From Chrysochromulina tobinii (Eukaryota; Haptophyta; Prymnesiales; Chrysochromulinaceae), in contig JWZX01002258.1 in the NCBI GenBank assembly GCA_001275005.1, positions 1-36,244 of the forward strand: a DNA stretch of 36,244 nt, read 5' to 3'. Both the position numbers and the translations under genes were made by a program. Below are positions 16,701 to 24,913 of this stretch, one piece after another (the stretch's first letter is position 1; each line of letters begins with the position of its first letter). The notes beneath the pieces were generated by a model, which was not told where the DNA came from, searched no databases, and was given only the letters and a program-made list of their open reading frames with translations.

Positions 16701-19685
16701 GCCGGCGGCCGCCCTCTCACCGACATCTGACCCCACGTCCACCACTCGCTGCTCATCCGTCCGTTGGCTCGCGTCGCGACGGGCGTCCCCATTTGCCTGA
16801 GGCACTCGTGCCTTTCGCCGACCTGCTTGCGGCGAGGGCCTGTCGGCTGGCACATGGCGGCGCGCCGACGGCGACGCGCCGTCGTGCGAGGCGCCCAAGA
16901 CGGCGCTCACGTCCTCGCGCCGGCGCTGCAGCCTCTCGAGCATAGCATCGATGGTGGCCAACGGGCGCGCGCGCATGCTGCCGGCCGCCGCCCGGCCCAT
17001 GCGGCTCCGCGGGCGGATCTCAGCGGTGGAGCTATGCGAATGTACATTCGGTACGTTGGAGCCAGGAGGAGTCGCTCGGGGCGGCCGCGGCGGCGGAGGT
17101 AGCATCGAGCCGCCCCCCCCCACCTTGGGCCATCGTGCATCGAGACGCTGCTGCTGGAGCGAGGGCGGCACGAGCGGCGCCTTGCCATGGTTACGCATGC
17201 CGCCGGTGCCGCCGCCGCCGCCGCCGCTGCCACCGCTGCCGCTGCCACCGCTGCCGCTGCCACCGCCGGGCAGACAGGGCAGCTCGGCGAGAGGCTTTGC
17301 GTGCGGCGCCTTCCAATCGGTGGTGCATTGACTAGGCCAGCCCGCGCGCTGATGGCGCTCGTCCGCTGTATAAGCGGCTCGTCCGCTGTGAACGGCGCTC
17401 GTCCACTGTGAATGGCGCTCGTCGACTGCAGTGGCGGCGGCGGCGGCAGCCGGGTTCGTCGGGCCGTGACGTGTGCACGGGCACGTTCGGCTGCACACGA
17501 GGCAGCGCCATCGTCGCGCCGACTGACGGATGAAGGCGTCGAGCGCTTGCGCGCGCTCCCTCACTGGCATTGGGGCGCTCATTGGGGTGCCCGCGCCAGC
17601 GGCACACACATCGCCCTCGGCGTCGGCAGCACCGGCGGCGCCGTCGCTGACGCTGTCTGTCGCCCCTACGAGCACTCCCAGGCAATGCGTGCAGTAAGTG
17701 CGGCTGCAGCTCACACAGTGTACCCCGTCGCGCAGCCCGCCGAGCGCCGCCTCGAGGCGATCCTCATCATGCCCAAGCCCTTGACTGCCGGCCAGTCGCC
17801 CATGCCACGGGGGCAGCGTGACGCCATGGCACAGGTGGCAGAAGGGGCTGTGACGATGCGGGTAGGCTGGCAGCTCAGCAAACGCAAGGCCCTGCCGCAG
17901 TGCCGCGAAGCTCAGCCGCACGGGCGGGAGCGGACGCGGAGGCTCGACGACGGCACTACCGCTGCCGTGGACCTCGAGCTCGTCCGCACCACTGCCCTCA
18001 GCTTCGCCGCTATGGCTCTCGGCGGCCTCAAGGTCGACGGCCTCACGGCGACGCTTCTCGCCGCGTGCTGCCTCTCGCCCGTGCGCATGCCCCCGGTGCG
18101 AGTGAACCCCCCGATTCGAATTCAGCGGCGTGCTGCGCTGCTGAACACGTCGCTCGACCCATCGCTGGAAGCTCACCGGATGCCGCCGCCGCGCGTCGAG
18201 CCGATGCTCTGCTGGAGCCGCCTTGCCTGCGCGAGCCAACAGCGCGGGCCGCACCGGCCGCACTGGCCGCACCGCGCCGTCCGCGTCCGCTGCTGCTCCT
18301 GCTGCCGCTGCCGCCGCTGCCGCCGCACGAGCCTGCTGATGCCGCTGGCGCGCTCGTGCACGCTCGTCGATCTCCTCTGCGGTCAGAGCGGCGAGCTGTG
18401 CCATCCTCGCACGCTCCCACGGCAGGCACGGCTGCTGCTCAGCGGGCGCGAGGCGAAAGCGGAAGCGTCCATCCTCGAGTGCCTCGACAGTGTAGAGCCC
18501 ATCGTACCGGTAGCCGCCGTGCGGCGCGAAGCTCGATCGCAGCTTGTGGTGGCGCACCACGCGCACGGCGCGACCCCTGGCTGCTGAGAGCGAGAGCCAA
18601 TGCTCGGCGTGCTCGGCCGCGTGCTCGGCCGCCGTCGCTGGCGTCCCATGCGCGTAGGTGAACGTGTCGCCGCTGTCGTCGACGTGATCTCCGGGCCAGT
18701 GCGTGAGCAGCAGGGAGTGGGCACCGTGCGCGTCCGTGCCCGAGACGCCGTGCTTTTTCCCCACATGCACGCCCGCCTCGTGAAGCCCCTCGAGCGTCCG
18801 GAAGATGACGCCGCTCGGTACGGCGCGCAACCCGCCAACGGCCCGCGCATGCCTCGGGCAGCGTGGCACCTCGAGAGGCGCCACCGCCGGGTCGGGCCGC
18901 GCCCGCTTGGCCGGCCCCAGAGCGGCGGCGCCGCCGTTGCTGCCGCCGCCACCGCCGCTGCTGCTGCCGGTGCCACCGCCTGGTGCGCCCTTGCGTTTTC
19001 GCGCCAGCGCGGCAGGGAAAAAGTCGTCGTCGCTTCCCTGCAAGTCGTCATCGACAGACGCCTCGCCTGCCAGATCGTCCTCAGCCTCGTCCTCGTCCAT
19101 GTCCTCCACATCCTCGCTCCCACTCGAGCTGTCCCCGTCGCGCATCCGATAGGCACGCGGCACGCCGCGGCCGCCACTCCCGCCGCCGCCGCTCCCGCCG
19201 CCGCCTTCGTGACGCCGAGCGCCGCGCTGACCTTTGTCTACGCCCGCGAGCTCCCGCAGCGCATCGAGCGAGTGTCCCTTGTACTGGAGCGCGGCCCAGC
19301 CGTTGCCTTTCTCGAAGCCCGGAAGCTTCTGCCGCCCGATGGCCGTCTGCAGTGCGAGGAGGCGCAGCAGACCCGACGGCCAGAAGCGCTCGCCAGCGTG
19401 GCCGGGGCCGCCCGCGGGCAGGCTGATGAAGCCTCGAGCATCAAGGTTGGCCGCCGGTGGCAGGAACACGCCATTCCACACGACGCGAAGCACGCCTATT
19501 CCCGCGCGAACACGCAGACCCGGATCGAGATGACGCGACTTGCGCATCAGCTCGTGCAACGGCCCGTGCTCGCCGAGATCGCGCTCATCCGCCTCGTCGT
19601 AGGCCTCTCGTGCAGCGCCCGGAGGGGCCTCGGCGTCGTGCTCATCGTCGGTGTCCTCGGGCTCGTCATCGCTGTCGTCCGGCAC
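10719..19685 (-). CDS. Giant SRA/YDG-domain protein with CDCA7-like CXXC zinc region and long alpha-helical C-terminus
   Basis: Exons 19685-15269, 15109-14439, 14364-13573, 13406-12727, 12641-11423 and 11225-10719 join in phase at every junction (8,286 nt, 2,761 residues). Residues about 275-410 are an SRA domain: GAHSLLLTHWPGDHVDDSGDTFTY, then RAVRVVRHHK and YRYDGLYTV. SRA domains bind hemimethylated or modified cytosine. Residues about 616-740 carry paired cysteines CHLC, CVSC, CTHC, CLVC and CPC with WRC before the last pairs, resembling the zf-4CXXC_R1 domain of CDCA7. The remaining two thousand residues are low-complexity Gly/Ala/Pro and then helical repeat-like sequence I do not recognise, with a poly-Gly run near 14820-14895. 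The start is uncertain: the frame is open back to a TGA at 19884-19886 without an ATG, so an upstream exon is possible. Inferred role: chromatin or DNA-methylation reader. Confidence 0.75.
11226..11422 (-). other. Tandem-unit intron of the SRA gene (three units, exon-tail duplication)
   Basis: This 197-nt intron runs from GTGTGC to GCAG. The exon tail CTCCTCATCGCCGAGCAG is repeated at the end of each of three units (63, 63 and 71 nt). Internal AG|GT junctions therefore fall between 11360/11359 and 11297/11296, and the final copy forms the acceptor at 11226. The linkers are family B (TGATTGCC and TGATTGCATGTG). Splicing joins LLIAEQ to ASRAKLLLQ at a codon boundary. Confidence 0.85.
12642..12726 (-). 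other. Introner-like intron of the SRA gene (family A, 20-bp direct repeats)
   Basis: This 85-nt intron runs from GTGGGT to ACAG. A perfect 20-bp direct repeat lies at 12708-12727 and 12623-12642 (GGTGGGTCGCCTTCATCGAG), so the donor is inside one copy and the resumed exon inside the other. It contains one family A core (GCATGCATGTGCTCACCACGG). Splicing gives ERIWWVAFIEPRV. Confidence 0.85.
13407..13572 (-). other. Tandem-unit intron of the SRA gene (two 83-nt units)
   Basis: This 166-nt intron is exactly two 83-nt units that differ at very few positions. Each unit contains a family B segment (TGATTGCCACTGATGA), a family A core, and then a copy of the preceding exon tail (GAGCTCTGCCTCGCGGCG, then CTCCAG). 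The internal AG|GT is at 13490/13489. The outer junctions are CCAG|GTGCG and CCAG|GTGCTC, joining LCLEALQ to VLETAL. Confidence 0.85.
14365..14438 (-). other. Introner-like intron of the SRA gene (74 nt, exon-tail duplication)
   Basis: The donor is GCGCAG|GTACGC and the acceptor GCGCAG|GCC. About 25 nt of exon tail, ending CGTGATGGCGCAG, is repeated with one mismatch just before the acceptor. Between the copies lie one family B stretch (TGATGGCCACTGATGACC) and one family A core. Splicing joins FVMAQ to ALVRFH. Confidence 0.85.
14820..14895 (-). repeat. Poly-glycine-coding tract in the SRA gene
   Basis: A run of nearly thirty glycine codons follows AGAAI in the SRA gene. GGC, GGA and GGT are mixed in blocks rather than forming one pure triplet, so the tract is not a fresh triplet expansion. 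Confidence 0.8.
15110..15268 (-). other. Intron of the SRA gene made of a near-perfect 81-bp tandem duplication
   Basis: This 159-nt intron runs from GTGAGG to CTGCAG. On the plus strand, CTGCAGCACGCCGATGAGGG starts at 15110 and again at 15191; the two copies look identical through CCCTCACC. Each copy carries TGATTGCC/TGATGACC family B units. Both copies could supply a donor (GTGAGG) and an acceptor (CTGCAG). Splicing joins RAFWG to LLNSEMR in phase. Confidence 0.85.
16370..16430 (-). repeat. Alanine-coding low-complexity tract
   Basis: A GCx-triplet run in the SRA gene encodes about fifteen alanines (minus strand). The plus strand shows alternating GCTGCCGCC units. It lies in the disordered linker after the zinc region. 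Confidence 0.7.
17340..17425 (-). repeat. Short tandem repeats after the CXXC zinc region
   Basis: Three to four diverged units of about 20-27 bp (GTGGACGAGCGCC in minus sense) encode the segment DERHSQWTSAVHSGRAAYTADERH. They keep the reading frame open. I see no good donor and acceptor pair here, so I treat them as coding. Confidence 0.6.
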
Positions 19686-20509
19686 GTCGTCCTCGTCCTC
19701 GTCCTCTTCAATCTGTATGACGCGCTTGGCCGGCCGCCGTGCGGCAGGTGGCGACTTGGAAGGTAGAAGCGCTCGAGCAGTCGCCGATGGTCCTGAGGAA
19801 CTCTGCGAGGTACCCTCAGCCGAAGATGGACGTAGTGCGAGGAGCTTGCCGATGACTGCGGGCGCAATGGCAACGGATATGCGTCAACGGGCAGAAACGG
19901 CAGGGCGCGCCAGCTTTCGCGGCACGTACAGGCTCGGAATTGCTGTGGATCACGTAAAGGGTCCTCAGAGCGCTGGCTTGCTTGGCGGCGCGGGCGGACG
20001 ATCTCGTCGCCCGCCCCATCCTCCTCCTCGTCCGCATCACCGCGGGCAAAGATAGCTGTGGTGAGATGTGGCATGAACCGCGCCGCGTCTCTGACGAGTA
20101 TTTGCGCGCGACGCCGCAAAAGAAAAAACTTCCAAGGTGTGTGTGAATAGGGGCTCGGGGAATACGGAGATGCCGCCCGCGGCCCGAGTGACTCACCGAG
20201 GCTCGCAGCGGCGGCCCGGCGCCCGACCCATGACCACAGCCGTGCGCGCTTCACGCGGGCGCCGAGGTTGCGCATCCCGTCTCCGGTTGATATTAGTGAT
20301 GTCCACCGCCCCCTGTCGCGCCGGCGCGTGGAACGCAGCAGCGGTAAGCCCCGCATGATTCGTGGCCTGCTGGCTAACCTGTTCGGCTCGCTGGGAAAAC
20401 GCTCAGAATGACGCCAATCTTAGGGGTCACAGCCTACGCAGTTCACAATTGGGTCTGAGTAAGGTCTGAGGCACGTATACTAATGACAGTTCAATACTGC
20501 GTCGCGAAG
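19686..20509. other. Region between the SRA gene start and the next gene's 3' end
   Basis: From 19883 down to 19686 the SRA gene frame stays open with plausible acidic and basic sequence (KRVIQIEEDEDED) but no ATG. Another minus frame with an ATG near 20074 (MPHLTTAIFARGDADEEEDGAG) could be a 5' exon, but I could not find a convincing donor and acceptor. From about 20360 to 20509 I see nothing. Confidence 0.5.
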
Positions 20510-23243
20510 TCAATGGAAGCCTCTCCAATTGTGCGTGTCGTCATCGTCATAGATGCGCCGTGCGAGCGGCGGCGCCGCGCTCCACACTTCGCGCAATCTC
20601 GCCACGCTCGCGTCGTTCATCGCCCAGAAGCACGGCGGCTGCCGCGAGCCGCCATTCCACTCGCCCCGCTCGGCCGAGCAGAGGGAGGCCACACCTTGTG
20701 CCTTGGGGATCGCCCAAAAGTGACGGCGCCAGCCGCCGACCAGGTGGCGATCGAGCACCTGCGCAATCGGTGGCAATCCGAGGTCACCCGAGGTCACCCG
20801 AGGTCATCCGAGGTCATCCGAGGTCATCCGAGGTCATCCGAGGTGGCGCTCGCGAGCACCGGCTGGCCGCCGTTGGCCGTCGACAGGTCAAATAGGACGA
20901 CGCCCGCGGCACGGCCGGCGCTGCAGTTGGCCGCCGCGTGCGGGCAGCAGTAGTCAGGGCTCGGGCAACAGAGCGTGTTCGAGGTCGGGTCGAGGATGAA
21001 GTCCGACGGCCGCTGGCACACTCCCGCCTCGACGACCCAATTGCCACGTGGCAGAAAGTCGTAGAGCGGGTTGAGGTAGGAGTCGGAGCCGCAGGGGTTC
21101 GAGCTGAACGCCCCCTCCACCAGGTAGCCAAGCATAGGCAGCGCGGTGCGGTTCGTTTGCCACTCGCGCGCCTGAGTTAGGGATAGGTCCCTCGGGTTAG
21201 GCTTCGGGTTGGGGTTAGGGGTTCGGTTAAGCATAGGTAGCGCGGTGCGGATCGTGGGCGCCACTCGCCTTGGTATCCACCATGAGCGCGTCAGGCAGTT
21301 GCAATCAGTGGCGATCAGTGGTCTTCAGTAGCAATCACCTTGGTATCCACCCTGAGCGCTTCAGGCAGGCTCCAGTCCATCTTGTGCAGCCAGTGGTTGC
21401 GCGGGAAAGCTCGCAAGAGCCTCATCTTAGACGGGTCGAGGGCCGCGATGGCGCCGCGCAGCCGCGTGCGCCGCTCATCATCCGGCGCGGCGCTCGGCAC
21501 GGCGCTCGGCATGGCGCCCAATACGGCGCCGGGATCGTCGAGATGCAGGCGCATCGCGGCGACGAGCGCGGCTGAATCCGAGCTCTTCCAATCTCGTTGC
21601 AGCTCGTACCTGAGGTGAGAGGCAATCAAGAAGTCATCAGAGGTCATCTGAGAGGTAATCAGATACGTCATCAGAGGCCATCATTATTCATCAGAGCTCA
21701 TCAGTGGCAATCAGAGATGTCATCGGAGGCCATCATGCGTCATCAGAGCTCTTCAGTAGCAATCAGAAATGTCATCAGATGTCATCAGAGCTCATAGGAG
21801 GCGATCAGCTCGTACCGGAGCGCCCCTAGGAAGCAGTCAGTAAAGGCCATGTCGAATGCATGCAGTGTGTCGGCCACACGGCTTTCCTGGCGCCAGCCGC
21901 CCCCCTTGAATGCATGCGCCACCCTCTCCCGCCCGCCGATCATCCACTTCGTCAATTTCGTCCACTCGGCGAGCTGCTTCTCGCTCGCCTTCTCGCTCGC
22001 GGCGGGCGGCGGACTCCATACCATCCGCCAGCCGTGACCGCGCTCGTGCCTGATGAGGGGCGTCATCGTGTGTCGTGTGCAGGCCTTCAGAGGCAATCTT
22101 AAAGGCCAACTTAGGCCATATGCCCTGAGTGACAATCGGAGGTCATAAGTGGCCATCAGGGGTCATCAGAGGTCATTAGATGTCATCAGAGGCCATCAGA
22201 GGCCATCAGAGGCCATCAGAGGTCATCAGAGGCCTTCAGAGGCCTTCAGAGGCCATCAGAGGTCATCAGAGGCCATCAGAGGCCATCAGAGGCCATCAGA
22301 GGCCATCAGAGGCCATCAGAGGTCATCAGAGGTCATCAGAGGCCATCAGTGGACAAGTTTTGTACCAGAGGAAGCGGATGCCGTGCAGCGCTCGCAGCCT
22401 CCCACCCGAGTGTACCTGAGGAGGAGAGAGGGGGAGGCCATCAGAGGTCATCAGAGCCCTCAGAAGCAATCATAAGCAATAAGAGGCCATCCGAAGCTAT
22501 GCGAGGCAAATTAGCGTACATCGCCCAATATCGGCCCAAAGCTCGTCTTGAAGCGCATGTCGTACCGAGTGATCAAGACTGTCTTGTACGCGGCTCCGCT
22601 CAGGCGGCAGTGCTCCTGGAGCGCCCGGATGGCAGCGAGCGTGCTCAGGATCTGCTCGCTCGCGCTTGCATCGAGCGTCGTAATGAGCTCCAGGTGCTCG
22701 CCGAACGGCCGTCGCAGATCCTCGAGCGCACTCGGCCGGCGCACGTCCGCGTCGTACACAGTGAGGAAGACCTGGGCGAGGGCACGACTCATACCCCAGG
22801 CTGGTTACTGGCTGGTTCCGGTGGGTGTGTAGCGCAGGAGAGGAAGAGATCAGGAGGAGAAGGAGCCTCCTCACGAGCAGCAGAGCGAAGCTGAGTTCGA
22901 GAAGCAGACCACGCACCCCTACACGATCGCCAAGCTCCGCAAACGGACGTACGATCATGCGTTGGACCGAGAGTGCGCACTCGATCTGGGCCGCGCGGTT
23001 GACTTCTGGTGTTTCTGACCCACGGAAGGCGCCACCGCGTAGCAGGACTGCGAGGCCGCCGCCGCGAGCATGGCCGGCAGCCTTGCGACGGTAGATGCAT
23101 CGTGCGTTTAGACGATCGAGAGCGGCCTCAATGAGCCAGGTGGCGTTGGGCATGCGGATTTGGAGCTTGGTCGCATACCAGTCCTCGCACAAGGAAGCGT
23201 GGCGCCGCGCCGAACCCGGTGGCAAACCGACCGGCAAGCCCAT
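20510..23243 (-). CDS. Glycosyltransferase-like protein, six exons, 559 aa
   Basis: Exons 23243-22917, 22771-22520, 22084-21816, 21609-21339, 21171-20860 and 20758-20510 total 1,680 nt, with every junction in phase. The N-terminal half has alternating strands and helices: LAVLLRGGAFRG, then ALSVQRMIVRPFAELGDRVGVFLTVYDAD, then AAYKTVLITRYDMRFKTSFGPILG. The order of a strand, an FLTVYD strand and a later TRYDMRFK resembles uncharacterised Golgi-type glycosyltransferases, in which an R-x-D motif binds metal or sugar nucleotide; that is inference. The C-terminal half has SNPCGSD, NPLYDFLPRGN and a cysteine cluster (LCCPSPDYCCPH, NCSAG), suggesting a disulfide-bonded lumenal domain. No signal peptide is evident from the chosen ATG, so an upstream exon may be missing. 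It starts 183 bp from the divergent NYN gene. Confidence 0.6.
20759..20859 (-). other. Family B intron with duplicated splice-junction flank
   Basis: This 101-nt intron runs from GTGCTC to GCGCAG and consists mainly of eight 10-nt units (GAGGTCAYCC on the plus strand, 20779-20843 region). GGTGCTCG plus CGCCACCT occurs at both ends, with a 2-nt length difference. Splicing joins NGGQP to VLDRHL. Confidence 0.8.
21172..21338 (-). other. Composite intron with exon-tail duplication and telomere-like CCCTAA stretch
   Basis: The donor is CCAAG|GTGATT and the acceptor ACTCAG|GCGCGC. A 30-nt exon tail (ending GTGGATACCAAG) is repeated with about three mismatches inside the intron. The downstream part repeats the head of the next exon (GCGAGTGGC... 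CGCACCGCGCT). Between them lie CCTAACCCC-type units resembling the TTAGGG telomere repeat. Splicing joins RVDTK to AREWQTNR. Confidence 0.75.
21610..21815 (-). other. Family B intron with 11-bp direct repeats
   Basis: This 206-nt intron runs from GTACGA to CTCAG. The 11-bp direct repeat GGTACGAGCTG occurs at 21806-21816 and 21600-21610. The interior is diverged TGATGAC/TGATTGCC units. Splicing reconstructs GALRYELQRDW across a split codon. Confidence 0.85.
22085..22519 (-). other. Large repeat-filled intron with 10-bp period family B array
   Basis: This 435-nt intron has donor GAT|GTACGC. The most phase-consistent acceptor is GAAG|GCCTGC. From 22149 to about 22353 the plus strand is some twenty near-perfect 10-nt units (GAGGCCATCA or GAGGTCATCA), with a looser repeat continuing to 22500. 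The acceptor is less certain than the donor. Confidence 0.7.
22772..22916 (-). other. Conventional intron with pyrimidine tract
   Basis: This 145-nt intron runs from GTGCGT to GCCCAG with a CT-rich middle (about 22840-22870 on the minus strand). It has neither family A nor B repeats and no terminal direct repeat. It contrasts with the other four introns of the same gene and serves as an internal control. Splicing joins GDRVG to VFLTVYD. Confidence 0.8.
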
Positions 23244-23425
23244 CCCTCAGCCCGTGAGCGACGCGCAAATTTCTCGCAGCATGCAAGGCCTTGCTCTTCG
23301 GGGCCGACGAGTTCGACTAATAAGGGTCATACTTGTGGAGGGAGAGAGCTCCGTCGCAAGCGCTCTTCATTCGCTGGGTTGACCGAGGGATCATGGAAAG
23401 TTCACGACAGAATCTTAATAAAGGC

Positions 23426-24730
23426 ATGCGCACCAGCAGCACACTTCTTTCTTGTGTGGCGACGGCGGCCTTGTGCATCGCAGGCGCCTCGCCCCGGTTG
23501 CATCCCACGGCTGCTTGCGTGCGCTGCCATGCTGCACCGGTGTGCATGGCAAAGGGCGATGGGAAAAAGTCACGTCCGCCAAAGGCACCAGCGCCGCCGC
23601 CTGGGCCGCCAATGGCACCACCAGAGGTGGCACCGCGCTCGGGCAGGATCACGCAGGGCGGTGCCGTATCTGGAAGTGGCAATGTGCTGAGCGTGCGGCA
23701 GCAAATTGCCATCGTCCGCTCCTTCAAAAAGATGGCGGCGGCTGGTCCGGCGTCGCCAGCCAAGCGCACCTCGTTCCGCAAGATTGCCAAAGAGGGAGGC
23801 GATCGCAATACCACGAAAGCCGTGGACGAAGACGTTGAGGTCGATTTGCGCGACCCCTTGCTATTTATCGATGGGTACAACGTGATCAACATGTGGCCGC
23901 GGCTGAAGAAGCGCTTTCAGAAGGGCGAGCTCCTCGAGGCTCGTGAGATGCTCCTCGCCGACGTGGCCGACTTTACGATCAGCCGCTTCGAATCTGTGGT
24001 GGTCTTCGATGCCAACGGGGCGGCCGACCGCGTCGAAGGCAAGGATCGCGAGGAGACGTACGCGAGCGGCCTCGTGCGCGTGGTCTACGCCCACGACAGC
24101 GCCGACGCGTACATTGAGCGTGAGACGAAGGCACAACGCGCCGAGGGTCGACCGGTGCGCGCGCGTGGCCACGAGCGAGGTTGACTGATGACCTCTGATG
24201 ACCTCTGATGACCTCTGCGTGCCCTTGATTGCTTCCCTCATCAGGTGCGCGTGGCCACAAGCGACAACGGCATCGCGACAGCGTGCGCGATGTATGGCGC
24301 GTCGGTCGTGTCCTCCCAGTTCATGGTGACGGAGCTCAAGGCGAGCCGCAACGCCGCCGCCGCCATCATCGACGAGTTCAACCGTCGTCAGGTTCGCGCC
24401 GCGGGGCTCTCACGACCGCTCTGGGACGCGTTGCCTTCCGACTTACAAGAGCAGTGGGACGCGTCGATACAGGCCGACGTCGACAAGCGGCTCACCAAGG
24501 CGCAGATCGCGGCCAAGGCTGCGCACGAGGAGCTGCTCAAGAGCGGTGCGCTCGACCGTGGCGCCGCTGCCCGGCGCAAGCAGCTCGAGCGACAGCGGTT
24601 GCGGCGCCGGCCAGGTGCGGAAGAAGCAGGCACAGGAGCAACCGAAGGCGATGCGGCGCGCGGGACGATGGACGATGAAAAGCCTAGCTCGCTATTCGAT
24701 GTGCTTGAGGATGGGCTTTTTGACGCGTGA
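23426..24730 (+). CDS. NYN/PIN-fold (YacP-like) endoribonuclease, probably organelle-targeted
   Basis: Exons 23426-24154 and 24245-24730 give 404 residues. ATG 23426 is preferred because MRTSSTLLSCVATAALCIAGASPRLHP looks like the signal-plus-transit leader of a secondary plastid; ATGs at 23393 and further upstream are in frame. After a Pro-rich linker, the NYN domain (about 144-275) shows all acidic positions expected: D149 in FIDGYNVI, D195 in VVFDANG, D224/D227/E231 in HDSADAYIE, and D250 in ATSDNGIA. Bacterial YacP/Rae1 cleaves mRNA in ribosomes, and plastid NYN homologues exist, so a role in plastid RNA turnover is inferred. The C-terminal 110 residues are basic and coiled-coil-like. The start is 183 bp from the divergent gene at 23243. 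Confidence 0.85.
24155..24244 (+). other. Family B introner-like intron with duplicated junction flank
   Basis: This 90-nt intron runs from GTGCGC to CATCAG. GGTGCGC plus GTGGCCACRAGCGA occurs at both ends (donor copy about 24154-24178, with an extra GCGC; acceptor copy about 24244-24264). Three TGATGACCTC units lie inside, in transcript orientation although the host gene is on the plus strand. Only donor 24155 keeps the NYN frame (RPVRVATSDNG). Confidence 0.85.
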
Positions 24731-24913
24731 CACTGCGCCGGGTGACGCTGTTGTCTGGTCACTGCGCCCGCGTGACGCTGCGTCCAGATTGTATGCCGGA
24801 CTTTTGCGATGCCAAATGGGTTTTGACCCAAATTCGGTGGCGATTGTGGAAGAATTCTCAAGGCGTTCCTTTTCACACCGAAGGCACGAAAGACGTCGGC
24901 GTGAACCTCCTTC

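Noticed and set aside
16600-16720. Intron with strong GTGAGT donor in the SRA gene
   Set aside because: The donor-like GTGAGT exists on the minus strand, but I found no acceptor that preserves the frame, and the sequence reads through.
17337-17425. Repeat-filled intron after the CXXC zinc region
   Set aside because: The tandem repeats resemble intron fillers, but the frame stays open and no matching donor and acceptor pair was found.
21180-21240. Chromosome end (telomere)
   Set aside because: Only a few degenerate TTAGGG-like units occur, inside a gene with phase-consistent exons on both sides.
22149-22360. CRISPR-like regular array of short repeats
   Set aside because: The unit is only 10 nt with no unique spacers, it lies in a spliceosomal intron of a eukaryotic gene, and no cas genes are present.
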